Below are positions 53,198-62,522 of a stretch of 64,000 bases of DNA, in pieces; within the stretch, counting starts at the first letter, position 1; every line of letters begins with the position of its first letter. Origin of the DNA: Exilibacterium sp. (GTDB lineage: Bacteria > Pseudomonadota > Gammaproteobacteria > Pseudomonadales > Cellvibrionaceae); NCBI GenBank assembly GCA_028280195.1, contig JANQMH010000103.1, positions 59,100 through 123,099 of the forward strand. The letters run 5' to 3'. The notes beneath the pieces were generated by a model, which was not told the DNA's origin, made no database searches, and saw nothing but the letters and a program-made list of their open reading frames with translations. Position numbers and translations under genes: made by a program.

Positions 53198-55720
53198 TTA
53201 AAAACTGTAACCGAGGCTGGCACCATAGGTTCGCGGCGAGTGCAGATATTCGCTTTTTAGCAGTCCTGCTGTGGGTGGTGATATAAAGAGAAATCTTGCA
53301 GCGCGCTCGTCGGTGATATTGTTGCCGAAGACTGCCATGCTCCAGCGACCATCTGCGGACTCGAAAGCAACGTGCAGGTTGACTCTGTAATTACTCCCCT
53401 GACTCCTCAGGTCATCGCCGAAGGGAGAAAAGGACATCTCATCCTGGAAATTATATTCACCCCGCGCAGTTATGCTTCCCCAGTTCTCGATATCAGTATC
53501 AAACTGCAGGCCAAGACTGGCAGACCACTCCGGCGCAGACTGCAGATTACCTCCGGACAGGTCGAAGCTGGCACCCCCTCTGAGCCCGTCAACAGCGGTG
53601 TAGTCGTCATAAGTCGCGTCTAAGTAGGAGACATTGCCGTCGAATGAGAAACTATCGGTCACCTGTGCCTGAAGCTCCAGTTCCAGCCCTCGAATGGTAG
53701 CTTCTGCGGCATTGTCTATAGCGGTGGTGGCAATACCCGTAAGTGGGTTGACTCTTTGCACCTGGACTTGCAAATCCTCATAATCCATATGAAACAAAGA
53801 CACATTGGTACGCAGGCGTCTGTCCAACAGCGTGCTCTTCAGTCCTACCTCGTAGTTAATAACCTTTTCCGGCCCAAATCCGTCGCCTTGCAGCAAGGTT
53901 GCATTGAAGCCGCCGGCTTTAAATCCCCGACTGATAGTCGCATAGACATTTACATCGTCGTTATATGCATAAGTCAGTGAAACTTTCGGGGTAAAAGATG
54001 TCCAGTCATCTTCGAGTTCATCAAAGTCGAGGGCTCCCACCAGGCCGCCAAACTCTTCCATTTCCTTTTCTTCATAGCTGTATCTGGCACCCACTATAGC
54101 CGTCAAGCGGTCACTGATCGGATAGGTGACTTCGGCAAATAGCGCATAGGCCGTACTTTCTATGTCCGGGGCGCCACCAATGAAGGTAAAGCCCAATGCA
54201 GGCACCGGGGTAATGAAGTCAAAGGATTCATCCTCATAAAACAGGAATGCACCAACAATCCAGTCGAATGTTTCAGCATCCGAGGAAGAAAGATTGAACT
54301 CCTGTGAGAACTGTTCTGATTGCCTGAAATTACCACCTGAAAAGGCATTGACTTCGGTACCGTCTCCATCCAGTATTTCATCGTATTCTGTATCGCGATA
54401 ACCCGTTAGTGAAGTCAATACGCTGCTACCGAGATCCCACTCTGAGCGAACACTTACGCCCCATGCCTCTATTTCCTGTCTTTCCCTGACATCGGCGTTT
54501 CTGCGGCGGCCTGTCGACAGGGTGCCGCCAAAGATCTCACCTACCGTGGGTACATCGGCAAAACCGCGGCTTACAATGGGCGCGGGAAAACTCTTGTCTT
54601 TGGTATAATCGGCGGTGATATCCAGCGTAAAACTATCCGTAGGCTCGTAACGAAGTTTACCGCGGATGGATCTTGAGTCGGCGTGGTCCAGGTCGTTGTC
54701 TGCAAAATCGTCTGCGGTATAGCCGTCACGTTTGACTATCTTTCCAGCTAACCTGGCAGTTAGGTTTTCACTTATCGCTCCGTTTAAGTAGCCTTCTGAC
54801 TCTATCAGATCATAGTTCCCGACCGTCATCTTAATACCAGCCGTTTCATCCACATTAGGTGCTTTCGAAACGATATTAATGGACCCTCCGGTAGCATTTC
54901 GACCGTAGAGGGTTCCCTGCGGCCCACGCAGTATCTCTATCCTTTCTATATCAAAGAGCGCTGTATTCAGCATGCTTTTTTGGCTTAGATAAATACCGTC
55001 CAAATGAACTGCCACTCCTGACGAGGACCCCGGCGTAAGCTGATCACCACCGACGCCTCTGATCGTGACATTTGTGTTTGGACCGGTGCCGCCAATCTGC
55101 ACACCGGCGGCGATAAACTGCAGATCCCTGAGATCGTCAATGCCGCTGGATGCAAGGCGATCTCCGTCAAAGGCATTTATGGAAATAGGGATATCCTGCA
55201 TATTCGCCGCCCGCTTTGTGGCGGTTACGGTTATTTCCTCTATTTGAGCCCCTGCTTTGCCATCTCGCTGATTAACCTGCTGCGTTTCAGCTCTAGGCAA
55301 TGTCCCCGGCGGCAGAGCCCCGTTAGCCGCTAACAAAATCTCTTCCCGACTGCCGCCGCCGGCCGAATAATCCACCTGCCGAATTGCTATCGTCTTTTCA
55401 CTCACGACGATGTAGTCAAGCCGCGTTCCCGCCAACAGGCTTTTGACCGCTGCGTCACAGCTTTCATACTCTCCCACAATGGGCCTGGCAGGCATGTTCT
55501 TTGTCACATCCGAGTAGAACATAACGCGAAACCCCAGTTCCTGCGCTAAAAGATTCAGTGCCTGCGTCATATCCTGGGCAGTAATGTCCACTTTCACCCG
55601 TTTATCCGGGCAACCGATTTCCCCTCCCCAACTTGATGCACCAAAGCCGGCCAGAGCTATCGCCAGCGGCAGCGCCATTTTTTTTGCAGTCTTACGGTGT
55701 TTTTGTTGTTGTGTAGTCAT
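53198..55720 (-). CDS. TonB-dependent receptor with N-terminal STN signalling domain
   Basis: An 840-residue FecA-type outer-membrane transducer. A signal peptide (about 1-33) is followed by an STN domain (about 40-95, VKVDITAQDMTQALNLLAQELG). A TonB box EEITVTATKR and the plug come next (VERIEILRGPQGTLYGRNATGGSINIVS-type segment), then a beta-barrel ending in YGASLGYSF. The STN domain normally contacts a FecR-type protein across the periplasm, and a fecI-fecR pair is divergent from it, so induction by its own ligand is very likely. It heads the operon with the esterase, cyclophilin and transporter. The ATG at 55720 was preferred to a TTG seven codons upstream. Confidence 0.95.
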   Translation of the reverse strand: MTTQQQKHRKTAKKMALPLAIALAGFGASSWGGEIGCPDKRVKVDITAQDMTQALNLLAQELGFRVMFYSDVTKNMPARPIVGEYESCDAAVKSLLAGTRLDYIVVSEKTIAIRQVDYSAGGGSREEILLAANGALPPGTLPRAETQQVNQRDGKAGAQIEEITVTATKRAANMQDIPISINAFDGDRLASSGIDDLRDLQFIAAGVQIGGTGPNTNVTIRGVGGDQLTPGSSSGVAVHLDGIYLSQKSMLNTALFDIERIEILRGPQGTLYGRNATGGSINIVSKAPNVDETAGIKMTVGNYDLIESEGYLNGAISENLTARLAGKIVKRDGYTADDFADNDLDHADSRSIRGKLRYEPTDSFTLDITADYTKDKSFPAPIVSRGFADVPTVGEIFGGTLSTGRRRNADVRERQEIEAWGVSVRSEWDLGSSVLTSLTGYRDTEYDEILDGDGTEVNAFSGGNFRQSEQFSQEFNLSSSDAETFDWIVGAFLFYEDESFDFITPVPALGFTFIGGAPDIESTAYALFAEVTYPISDRLTAIVGARYSYEEKEMEEFGGLVGALDFDELEDDWTSFTPKVSLTYAYNDDVNVYATISRGFKAGGFNATLLQGDGFGPEKVINYEVGLKSTLLDRRLRTNVSLFHMDYEDLQVQVQRVNPLTGIATTAIDNAAEATIRGLELELQAQVTDSFSFDGNVSYLDATYDDYTAVDGLRGGASFDLSGGNLQSAPEWSASLGLQFDTDIENWGSITARGEYNFQDEMSFSPFGDDLRSQGSNYRVNLHVAFESADGRWSMAVFGNNITDERAARFLFISPPTAGLLKSEYLHSPRTYGASLGYSF

Positions 55721-56039
55721 GGGTACCAATTCCTCTTTCAAGCTGAGTTCTGAGTTCTTTCATCGGGGATTTTTTCACCTCTATTTATTGAGAGTGGTTT
55801 TAGATGGCAAAGTGGTACTATAATCTTTGAAAATAATTTATAGCGTTTGTAATAGCCTGTATTTATGGTAACGGCTGGGCTCATAGGCTGGCATAGTACT
55901 GCCGTGCGCTGCGTATCGTTGCGCAGTACCCCAGATTGATACCATGTCATATTGGTGGGTGTTAGCAACCTTACACTGCCTAAACGGTTCTAGTTCCTGG
56001 CAGCATCGTGGTGATTGAAAAAAGTTGATTCAAGCTGAT
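55721..56039. promoter_or_regulatory. Divergent control region between TonB receptor and fecI
   Basis: About 319 bases that must hold the receptor-operon promoter (probably FecI-dependent) and the fecI promoter. An inverted repeat GTACTGC (55896-55902) and GCAGTAC (55923-55929) lies about 110 bases from fecI and could bind a regulator such as an iron repressor, although it does not match the Fur consensus. A TATAAT at 55819-55824 has no partner -35 at the right distance. No assignment of the ECF promoter was possible by eye. Confidence 0.45.
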
Positions 56040-56552
56040 ATGTTAAAAGCACTGAGCCGGAAAAATACCAAGGAAAACTTTACCGAGGCACTTAGCAAGC
56101 ACTATAAGCTGGAGCTGAAACGCCACCTTGCCAGGCGTTTGCGCCACTCCAGCCTGGAACCGGACGATGTCATCCAGGAAGCGTTTTTGCGGTTAATCCG
56201 CATGAGTAATACGGATATGATTGAAAACCCCCGCGCCTATCTCTACAAAGTGTCCTTCAGTGTGATTCACGAACTGGAAATGAAGCACTCGAGGGAGCGC
56301 AGGCGAGTGGATCTCGGCGCTATCGATGAAGCTGTCGCAGAAACCGGAAGTATTGATTGCATTGAATATTTGTCGAGCTTGAAAGCTCTGTTACGCAAAC
56401 TCCCTAAAAAGCAGTATCACGTGCTCATGGCGATCAAAGGTGATGGCAAAACATACGAGGAGGCCGCCAGGGAATTAAACCTTACACATCAAATGGTAAA
56501 AAAGTACCTTTTTCTCGCCCTGCAACACTGCCGCGCCAACGGGTGGCTGTGA
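56040..56552 (+). CDS. ECF RNA polymerase sigma factor, FecI type
   Basis: A 170-residue extracytoplasmic-function sigma factor. Region 2 includes SLEPDDVIQEAFLRLIRM and region 4 LPKKQYHVLMAIKGDGKTYEEAARELNLTHQMVKKYL. Length and the following fecR gene place it in the FecI group (iron-starvation sigma family). The ATG at 56040 is used here; a TTG at 56025 is possible, and neither has a strong ribosome-binding site. Its natural target is the divergent receptor promoter. It may also drive the NRPS gene, but no shared promoter could be shown. Confidence 0.92.
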   Translation: MLKALSRKNTKENFTEALSKHYKLELKRHLARRLRHSSLEPDDVIQEAFLRLIRMSNTDMIENPRAYLYKVSFSVIHELEMKHSRERRRVDLGAIDEAVAETGSIDCIEYLSSLKALLRKLPKKQYHVLMAIKGDGKTYEEAARELNLTHQMVKKYLFLALQHCRANGWL

Positions 56553-56579
56553 CCAAGGGGTGACAATGAAGAGTACACG

Positions 56580-57731
56580 ATGATGAAAAAAAACGGCGGG
56601 CGCGATGCGGGCGATCTCCCTCCCAAGGGAACTGTTGCCGAACAGGCGATGGATTGGGTAGTTCGACTGGAAAGCGAGTCCTGCAGCCCCGCAGAGCGGG
56701 AAGCCTTTTTAAACTGGATTAAGCGAAGCCCCGAACATCTCAGCGAATACCTCGCCATGGATACGGTCTGGAACGAAGACCTGGGCGGTATTAATGGCCT
56801 CGATAGAGAGGTCTTCGACCGCGATTGGCTGCAGCATAACCCGAAAGACGAAAACAATGTCGTGCCTTTGGCTATTGCTGCCGCTGATACTGCTGCGCCC
56901 CACCCCCGCATAAACGCAAACCCACGCCGGCGCCGGTGGCAGGCCCGGCTGGCACGCCCGCTGGCAACAGCGGCGGGGATCGCGGGTGTGCTATGCCTAA
57001 GCGTGTTGCTGTACTGGATGCTGCAGCCCGGCCACTCTCTGTATACGACAGATATTGGCGAACAGCGCTCCTGGACGCTGGAAGACGGCTCGGTGCTGCA
57101 CCTCAATACTCAATCGCGCCTTAAAATCCAGTATTCAGAATACCGGCGACTCATTATTCTGCTGGCCGGTGAGGCCCTGTTTGACGTTGCTCACGATACC
57201 CAGCGCCCCTTCTACGTGCGCACCGACGATGCACTGGTGCGCGCCGTAGGTACCTCGTTCAATGTCTATCGCAATGAAAACCGGCAGGACGCTACGGTCG
57301 TGACCGTGGTCGAGGGTAAGGTGGCAGTGTCCCCGGTTATCCACACCGATCAGGGTACCGGGCAAGCGGCTCCAGCCCTCGATCCCCCACCGGAGGAGCA
57401 CAGGCTCGCTGCCGGCGGGCAGGTGACCATTAAATCCTCCGGTGAAATCCTGCAGCACCAGGCGCTCACTGAGGATATTATTGAAACCGCCATCGCCTGG
57501 CGCGAGCGCAAGCTGGTGTTCGCCGCTACGCCGCTCAGCGCAGTGGCCGCCGAATTTAACCGCTACAATCGAAGGAAAATCGTCATTTCCAGCAACGATA
57601 TTGGCATGCGCGGTATTTCCGGGGTGTTCGATTCAAACAGGCCAGGTGATTTACTGGCTTTTTTGGAAGGTGACAGCTCTGTCAAGGTTATACGTTTGCA
57701 AGAGCAGTTTATTATCGACAAGGCGTCTTAG
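56580..57731 (+). CDS. FecR-type transmembrane anti-sigma regulator
   Basis: A 383-residue sigma regulator. The N-terminal cytoplasmic part (about 15-60, AEQAMDWVVRLES to EYLAMDTVW) binds the sigma factor. One membrane helix follows (about 127-150). The periplasmic FecR domain (about 155-265) has IGEQRSWTLEDGSVLHLNT and LLAGEALFDVAHD. A C-terminal domain (about 305-380, ATPLSAVAAEFNRYNRRKIVIS) resembles an STN-like fold and likely receives the receptor's signal. It follows fecI after 27 bases. GAAGAG stands six bases before the first of two adjacent ATG codons. Confidence 0.93.
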   Translation: MMKKNGGRDAGDLPPKGTVAEQAMDWVVRLESESCSPAEREAFLNWIKRSPEHLSEYLAMDTVWNEDLGGINGLDREVFDRDWLQHNPKDENNVVPLAIAAADTAAPHPRINANPRRRRWQARLARPLATAAGIAGVLCLSVLLYWMLQPGHSLYTTDIGEQRSWTLEDGSVLHLNTQSRLKIQYSEYRRLIILLAGEALFDVAHDTQRPFYVRTDDALVRAVGTSFNVYRNENRQDATVVTVVEGKVAVSPVIHTDQGTGQAAPALDPPPEEHRLAAGGQVTIKSSGEILQHQALTEDIIETAIAWRERKLVFAATPLSAVAAEFNRYNRRKIVISSNDIGMRGISGVFDSNRPGDLLAFLEGDSSVKVIRLQEQFIIDKAS

Positions 57732-57859
57732 CCTCCGGCAGGAGCCATCCTGTCCCGGCCAGAAGCTGTTGAATCTCGCAGAGCGCTGATAAGCAGGCGC
57801 GAGGCGGCCGGCAACTTCACCGGGCATCCTCGTTCACCAATGCATACTGATTGCTGATT

Positions 57860-57876
57860 GCCGGATCGAATCCGGC
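57860..57876. repeat. Hairpin GCCGGAT-CGA-ATCCGGC after fecR
   Basis: A perfect 7-bp stem with a 3-base loop lies 128 bases past the fecR stop, between convergent genes. No T-run follows on either strand. It may act as an RNA 3'-end structure or a small palindromic site. Confidence 0.4.
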
Positions 57877-57910
57877 AGTGCAGCCCAATCGGTGCCGTAG
57901 TGTCACGCCG

Positions 57911-58441
57911 CTAAAAAAACAGCCCGTCAGGCGTGATGTGTTTGTTATTGATTTTTACCGCCAGACGCCGATGCATTTCCACTTTTCTCGCCGTATCCAA
58001 TTTGGCTGTGATTTCGAGAAATGCCATTTGATCCTGCTGTTCCCAGGTACCTTTGGCTTCGGCAATATTGAGTATGTCCTCGGCCCTTTGTATAGGGTCC
58101 CGGTATATTTCCACATCGGTGTTCTCTGCAGCTGCTGGCTTACCGGAGTCAATGTATTCACCAGTTGGCTCAGGGCGCTGCACTGTCATACGCCGGGTAC
58201 TGCGGTCGTCGGCGAGCGCAAGCGCTACTGCGCCATATATCAGCGATTCGAGGTCGGCAGTGTTTGACGGCAGGCGGTTTGGCGATAAACTGATATCTTC
58301 TGCGCCACATTTAGAATTCACAGGAATGCCGGCCAGGAGTTTTTCCAGTGACTGTACTTTGTCGTTCAGAAAGTAAGCCTGGTAAACAACTACAGAACTC
58401 AACGCCACAACAAAGACTGCCGCTATCTTGTTGATGCTCAT
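57911..58441 (-). CDS. Hypothetical membrane-anchored protein
   Basis: A 176-residue protein with an N-terminal hydrophobic helix (about residues 5-24, KIAAVFVVALSSVVVYQAYF) and no clear cleavage site, so it is probably anchored in the inner membrane with its body in the periplasm. The body is hydrophilic, with one cysteine and an acidic helical part (ENTDVEIYRDPIQRAEDILNIAE). I do not recognise its family. I chose the ATG at 58441 because AGGG precedes it; an ATG eight codons upstream lacks such a site. It converges on fecR and may be unrelated to the peptide locus. Confidence 0.6.
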   Translation of the reverse strand: MSINKIAAVFVVALSSVVVYQAYFLNDKVQSLEKLLAGIPVNSKCGAEDISLSPNRLPSNTADLESLIYGAVALALADDRSTRRMTVQRPEPTGEYIDSGKPAAAENTDVEIYRDPIQRAEDILNIAEAKGTWEQQDQMAFLEITAKLDTARKVEMHRRLAVKINNKHITPDGLFF

Positions 58442-58650
58442 GGTAAAAGCCCTACTTAAAGACATTTGTACGTCGTAATTTATACGCAGTCAATTTGTAC
58501 ACAGTATCGAGTTTGGCCCTGGAGAAACTTACCCCGCTACACTGATAAACCGTAACAGGCCGCAGCTTGCGTCTTACTGCCTCAACCACAAACTGCTTTT
58601 ATCGTAAGCCGAAACGTCGCAAGCAGCGGCCTCACTGTATCGAACCGCAG

Positions 58651-59025
58651 CTACTGACCTTTAGGCGAGAGTGCGGAACTTGTCTGAACTGTAATATTGA
58701 TACAAATCCCATCCGCCACCTGAACTCTGAGGTAGGAGGAATCATCCATGCTCCTGATTACTGCCAGATGATTGGGATCGCTGGTAACACAGTTAAGTGA
58801 TCCGTCGGGTGTAGTGGTAGCCCCGCAGGTGGCACTGTCACCATAGTCTAAACATCCTATGCCCATTCTTGGATCGCTATTACTTCTTGCATCGCCGATA
58901 GAACCTTCAAAGAAGTACGGCTGCTTTATATGAACCGGAATGGAGATCACAGCGCCGGCAAATGCCTGCGCAGAAAATACGATGGATAGAAACGCTGTTG
59001 GCAAAATAAATTTTAAAAGACCCAT
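58651..59025 (-). CDS. Hypothetical small secreted protein
   Basis: A 124-residue protein with a clear signal peptide (about 1-23, FLSIVFSAQAFA). The mature part of about 100 residues has four cysteines (around CLDYGDSATCG, LNCVTS and DGICIN), compatible with two disulphides. No family was recognised. GGGTGA stands four bases before the ATG. An AT-rich region lies upstream. It stands alone on its strand. Confidence 0.6.
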   Translation of the reverse strand: MGLLKFILPTAFLSIVFSAQAFAGAVISIPVHIKQPYFFEGSIGDARSNSDPRMGIGCLDYGDSATCGATTTPDGSLNCVTSDPNHLAVIRSMDDSSYLRVQVADGICINITVQTSSALSPKGQ

Positions 59026-59502
59026 AAATCACCCAATTTTTTGTATTGAAAAATATGAAAATCCAGCCGTTTTTTAAACAGCTGTGGGCGCTAAATTAGT
59101 CGATCAAATTTTTACCGTCAACTCACTTTTTCGCTTTTACAAAGTTTTACGCAAGTTCCAAAAATCGATAAAAGCGTCCTCAAAAGCGCAGTGATTTCAG
59201 CGATAAAAGTAAATATGTCGAGTGAAATGAAATAAATATTTAATAATTTTCGATGACTATAAGTTCGGCAGTTTGAAGCATGCCGAATGCATCAGTCTCG
59301 GCGTTGAACACTGCATGGGCAAGCCGGCTTTAAACATCATCCCGGCGGGGCTATCGCTTTTTCAGCGATGCCGCCAAGACCTGTCTATACTGGCATATGT
59401 GTCTCGATTGGCAGGTTGTCACTGGCGCTGGCAATGCACCGGCCTGCATCACTATGGTCCGGGGCATTGCCAAGCCTGAAGTAACAATAATGGTGTCCGG
59501 GT
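59026..59502. other. Intergenic region between the small secreted protein and the GH3 gene
   Basis: About 477 bases without a supported gene. The part up to about 59.25 kb is strongly AT-rich and likely contains the promoter of the small secreted protein. The GC-richer remainder holds the hairpin at 59430-59471. Short open frames there have no ribosome-binding site or family resemblance. Confidence 0.4.
59430..59471 (-). terminator. Stem-loop downstream of the GH3 gene
   Basis: GGCAATGCACCGG pairs with CCGGGGCATTGCC (12 pairs with one mismatch) around a 16-base loop, starting 31 bases after the GH3 stop on the minus strand. It lacks a U-run, so it is at best a weak or Rho-assisted 3' end. 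Confidence 0.4.
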
Positions 59503-61638
59503 CTAGAGCTGTATACGCACCGCGCGCGTATCCGCATCCTCGCTGCTGCCGCCGGCATAGACCACGTATTCGCCCGGCTCGAGACGCCAGCCCCGACTCG
59601 CTTCATCCCAGTAAGTCAAATCCTGATCGGGCACAAAAAATCGAATGGTCTCAGTCCCGCCGGGTGCGACGCTCACCCGTTGAAAGCCGCGCAACAGTTT
59701 ACGTGGCCGTTCCACCGCCGTACCGGGGAACCCCATATACAGCTGTGCTATCTCGTCTGCCGCACGATCGCCTTGGTTGTTAATCGAAATATAAGCCTCA
59801 ATACCACCTGGCGCGCGACGTGCCTTCAGACCCCGATAGGTAAACTGCGTATAACTCAAACCGTGTCCAAAGCAGAATTGCACCCCGGTCTGCTCCCTCT
59901 CCATCAATGTATAGCCATGCCAGGGGCCATATTCGATGGTGTCCGCGTTGCGATCGAAAAACGGGTAATCGCTTTCGTCCTGCGCGACGCTAAAAGGCAG
60001 TTTGCCGGATGGGCTGATATCACCGTAGAGCAGGCGCGCAAGGGCGGTACCGCCTTCCATGCCCGAATAGAAGGTCTGCAGTATCGCCCCGGCCTGCGCG
60101 GCCCAATCCGCGGAGAGAATGGCGGAACCCGAGACAATAACTACGATGGTATTTGGGTTAGCCGCGGCAACGGCGTTGATAAGCGCGACCTGCTCGCCGG
60201 GCAGCCTGAGTTTTTCCCGGTCGCCACCGCGATCGCCGCCGCCAAATGCCGCCCCGGCGTTTTTGCTGTCGCCGGCCTCAGCGAGCGCCTCCATCGCCTC
60301 ACCCATGCCTTCCGGCAGCGCATCGAGGCCCCCCATATCACCGGGAATATACTCACCCTCATGTTCCGCGGTAGTGCCGACCACCACAATTGCGGCATCC
60401 AGTGCGGCAGCGGACGCCGCCGCGCCGGCGGGGTCCGCTTCATCCCCTGCCAGCGCCAGGTCCGCCACTTCGAGGTAATCGGCGAGCCCCTTCAGGGCGG
60501 TGGTGATATGGGGTGGCACAACATTGCTCGAACCAAAGTCGCCGGTATTTTCCAGTGCCGCCAGGCTGCCGAAAACACCGATCCTGGCGCTTTTTTCCAG
60601 CGGCAGAATACCGGTGTTTTTTAACAACACCGCAGACTTTTCCGCCGCTTCCCGGGCAATGGCAATATGGGCCGGGTGCGCAACCAGATCCGGGCCGTAA
60701 CCCGCCAGCGGATCTTCCGAACAGGCGAAGCGATAGATCGTCTGTAAGATGCGACGGCAGGCAATGTCCACCACGGCGGGTTCGATCTGACCGTTGTTTA
60801 CCGCCTCAATCAGCTTCTGCCCGTAGTGGACCGGCTCCGGGTTTTCCACATCCAGGCCGGCAGCCGCACCATAGGGCTGGTAGACGCCCAGCATCCAGTC
60901 GGAGTGGGTGAAACCGTCAAAGCCCCATTCGTGCCGGAGAATATCGGTAAGCAGGGCCCGGTGCTGGCCGCAGTACTCGCCGTTTACCTTGTTGTAAGCG
61001 GTCATCACCGATGCGCAGCCGGCATCCAGGATGCGCTTGAAATGCGGCAGATACACTTCCCGCAGCGTGCGCCCGTCGACCCGCACATCCACCTTGAAGC
61101 GCGCGTTCTCGATGGAATTCAGGGCATAGTGCTTGACCGTGGCCACCACATTGTGGGTCTGAATGCCCTGCGCCAGCGCGGCGCCCAGCTCACCGAGGTG
61201 ATAGGGATCTTCGCCGTAAGTCTCCTGCGCCCGCCCCCAACCCGGATGGCGCAGCAGGTTGACACAGACAGCACCCGACAGGGTGCAGCCCTGAGCCCTG
61301 GCCTCGATCCCCATCACTTCGCCAATGCGCCTTTCCAGATCCCGATCCCAGGCCGCCCCGCGCGCCATGGTGCAGGGAAAGCAGGTGGAATTGCCCCGCG
61401 CAACCCCCCGCGGACCGTCGGTAAAGTAAAGCGCCGGCACGCCCAGGCGCTCAATGCCGCCACCGGCGCGATAGGGGCGGGCGCCCCAGCGGCCGCCGTC
61501 TTCCTGCATGGCCTGCAGAAATCCCCTGCCGGACATCATGCCGACTTTCTCTTCAAGCGTCGCCGCGGCGAGAATATCGGCGATCAATACATCGATTTCG
61601 GCAGCCGTCATGCCCTTACGCGGGGTGAAATCACTCAT
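59503..61638 (-). CDS. Glycoside hydrolase family 3 beta-glucosidase
   Basis: A 711-residue GH3 enzyme that releases terminal sugars from beta-glucosides or similar oligosaccharides. The barrel domain has the segment TVKHYALNSIENARF and the catalytic nucleophile D247 in GFTHSDWML. The alpha/beta sandwich follows, with KNTGILPLEKSARIGVFG. A C-terminal fibronectin-III-like domain ends the protein (QLYMGFPGTAVERPRKLLRGFQRV). No signal peptide is visible, so it acts on imported sugars. The ATG at 61638 gives the natural start. It is divergent from the tetR gene and near a GPH symporter, which suggests one sugar-use unit. Confidence 0.95.
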   Translation of the reverse strand: MSDFTPRKGMTAAEIDVLIADILAAATLEEKVGMMSGRGFLQAMQEDGGRWGARPYRAGGGIERLGVPALYFTDGPRGVARGNSTCFPCTMARGAAWDRDLERRIGEVMGIEARAQGCTLSGAVCVNLLRHPGWGRAQETYGEDPYHLGELGAALAQGIQTHNVVATVKHYALNSIENARFKVDVRVDGRTLREVYLPHFKRILDAGCASVMTAYNKVNGEYCGQHRALLTDILRHEWGFDGFTHSDWMLGVYQPYGAAAGLDVENPEPVHYGQKLIEAVNNGQIEPAVVDIACRRILQTIYRFACSEDPLAGYGPDLVAHPAHIAIAREAAEKSAVLLKNTGILPLEKSARIGVFGSLAALENTGDFGSSNVVPPHITTALKGLADYLEVADLALAGDEADPAGAAASAAALDAAIVVVGTTAEHEGEYIPGDMGGLDALPEGMGEAMEALAEAGDSKNAGAAFGGGDRGGDREKLRLPGEQVALINAVAAANPNTIVVIVSGSAILSADWAAQAGAILQTFYSGMEGGTALARLLYGDISPSGKLPFSVAQDESDYPFFDRNADTIEYGPWHGYTLMEREQTGVQFCFGHGLSYTQFTYRGLKARRAPGGIEAYISINNQGDRAADEIAQLYMGFPGTAVERPRKLLRGFQRVSVAPGGTETIRFFVPDQDLTYWDEASRGWRLEPGEYVVYAGGSSEDADTRAVRIQL

Positions 61639-61702
61639 AGTCTTGTTTTCTCCGTAGCAGCGAGTTTCGTCTGCGTGCCCCAGCGGCACGGTCCGCCAGC
61701 AT

Positions 61703-61720
61703 TCTATCCAAATGTATTGT
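61703..61720. promoter_or_regulatory. Degenerate copy of the TetR palindrome in the GH3-tetR divergent region
   Basis: TCTATCCAAATGTATTGT matches the perfect palindrome at 62453-62470 at 14 of 18 positions, with its left half (TCTATCCA) identical. It lies 65 bases from the GH3 start and 63 from the tetR start, where a regulator could control both genes. Confidence 0.55.
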
Positions 61721-61782
61721 TTATGGCAATCCGGCACCGTTTAACATAGACTAAGCGCCCCTGAGCTGTCCCCGAATGGACC

Positions 61783-62418
61783 ATGAATACTGTTGCCAGA
61801 CCCCGAAAAGCCAAGGACCCCGAGCGCTCAAAGGCGGATATTCTGCAGGCCGCACTCGAAGAGTTCGCCGCGCGCGGTTTTGACGGCGCCACAGTCCGCG
61901 ATATCGCCAACCGCATCGGCCTGAGCCACGGCATGATCCGCTATCACTACCAGACCAAGGAGCAGCTGTGGTTCGCCGCCGTGGAGTTTTTGTTCAAACG
62001 GCTGGCGGAGGAGACCTATCTGGAACCGGAGAAACAGGCCCGTCTCAGGGCCGGCGATATGGATGTTTTCCGCGAGTGGCTGCGAAGGTACGTTCGCTAT
62101 TGTGCCATGCACCCGGAGCACGCCCGCATTCTGTTCCAGGAATCCGTGTCGCCGACACCGCGGCTGGAAAAGGCCATCCGCGACAATCTGCAAAGGGATC
62201 ACCGCCACGCTGTGCAGACCGTTGAAGCGCTTAAAGCGGGCGGGCACTTCCCCGCTGATGCGCCCGCCGCCTCGATCATCTACATCCTCACGGGCGCCTG
62301 CCAGAATCTCTTTGCGCTTGCGGCCGAAGCCCGTATTTCGATGGGCTATGATCCCCTCTCACCTGAAGCCATCGACGCCCATGCCAATGCGGTGATCAAG
62401 ATATTCTGCAGGGACTGA
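61783..62418 (+). CDS. TetR-family transcriptional regulator
   Basis: A 211-residue regulator. The N-terminal helix-turn-helix covers about residues 15-65 (DILQAALEEFAARGFDGATVRDIANRIGLSHGMIRYHYQTKEQLW). A ligand-binding C-terminal part follows and cannot be matched to a specific subfamily. It is divergent from the GH3 gene and just upstream of the GPH symporter. A perfect palindrome between it and the symporter, with a degenerate copy on the GH3 side, fits a repressor that responds to a sugar or glucoside. Confidence 0.93.
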   Translation: MNTVARPRKAKDPERSKADILQAALEEFAARGFDGATVRDIANRIGLSHGMIRYHYQTKEQLWFAAVEFLFKRLAEETYLEPEKQARLRAGDMDVFREWLRRYVRYCAMHPEHARILFQESVSPTPRLEKAIRDNLQRDHRHAVQTVEALKAGGHFPADAPAASIIYILTGACQNLFALAAEARISMGYDPLSPEAIDAHANAVIKIFCRD

Positions 62419-62452
62419 TCGCCGCCGCCACCCGCCGCCGTAACCGAGGCCA

Positions 62453-62470
62453 TCTATCCAATTGGATAGA
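62453..62470. promoter_or_regulatory. Perfect 18-bp palindrome, likely TetR operator
   Basis: TCTATCCAATTGGATAGA is a perfect inverted repeat with no spacer, 53 bases upstream of the symporter start and 35 bases after the tetR stop. Length and symmetry suit a TetR-dimer operator. A 14/18 copy and a half-site occur at two other promoters in this group. Confidence 0.75.
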
Positions 62471-62522
62471 CAACTGATCTCCGACCCGATATGGTGTACA
62501 AAAAACCAAAAAGGGGTCGACC

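Noticed and set aside
34952..57731. Classical siderophore cluster
   Set aside because: No catechol, salicylate, ornithine hydroxylase or MbtH genes are present, and none of the readable A codes indicates a metal-binding residue. Iron binding is not excluded, only unsupported.
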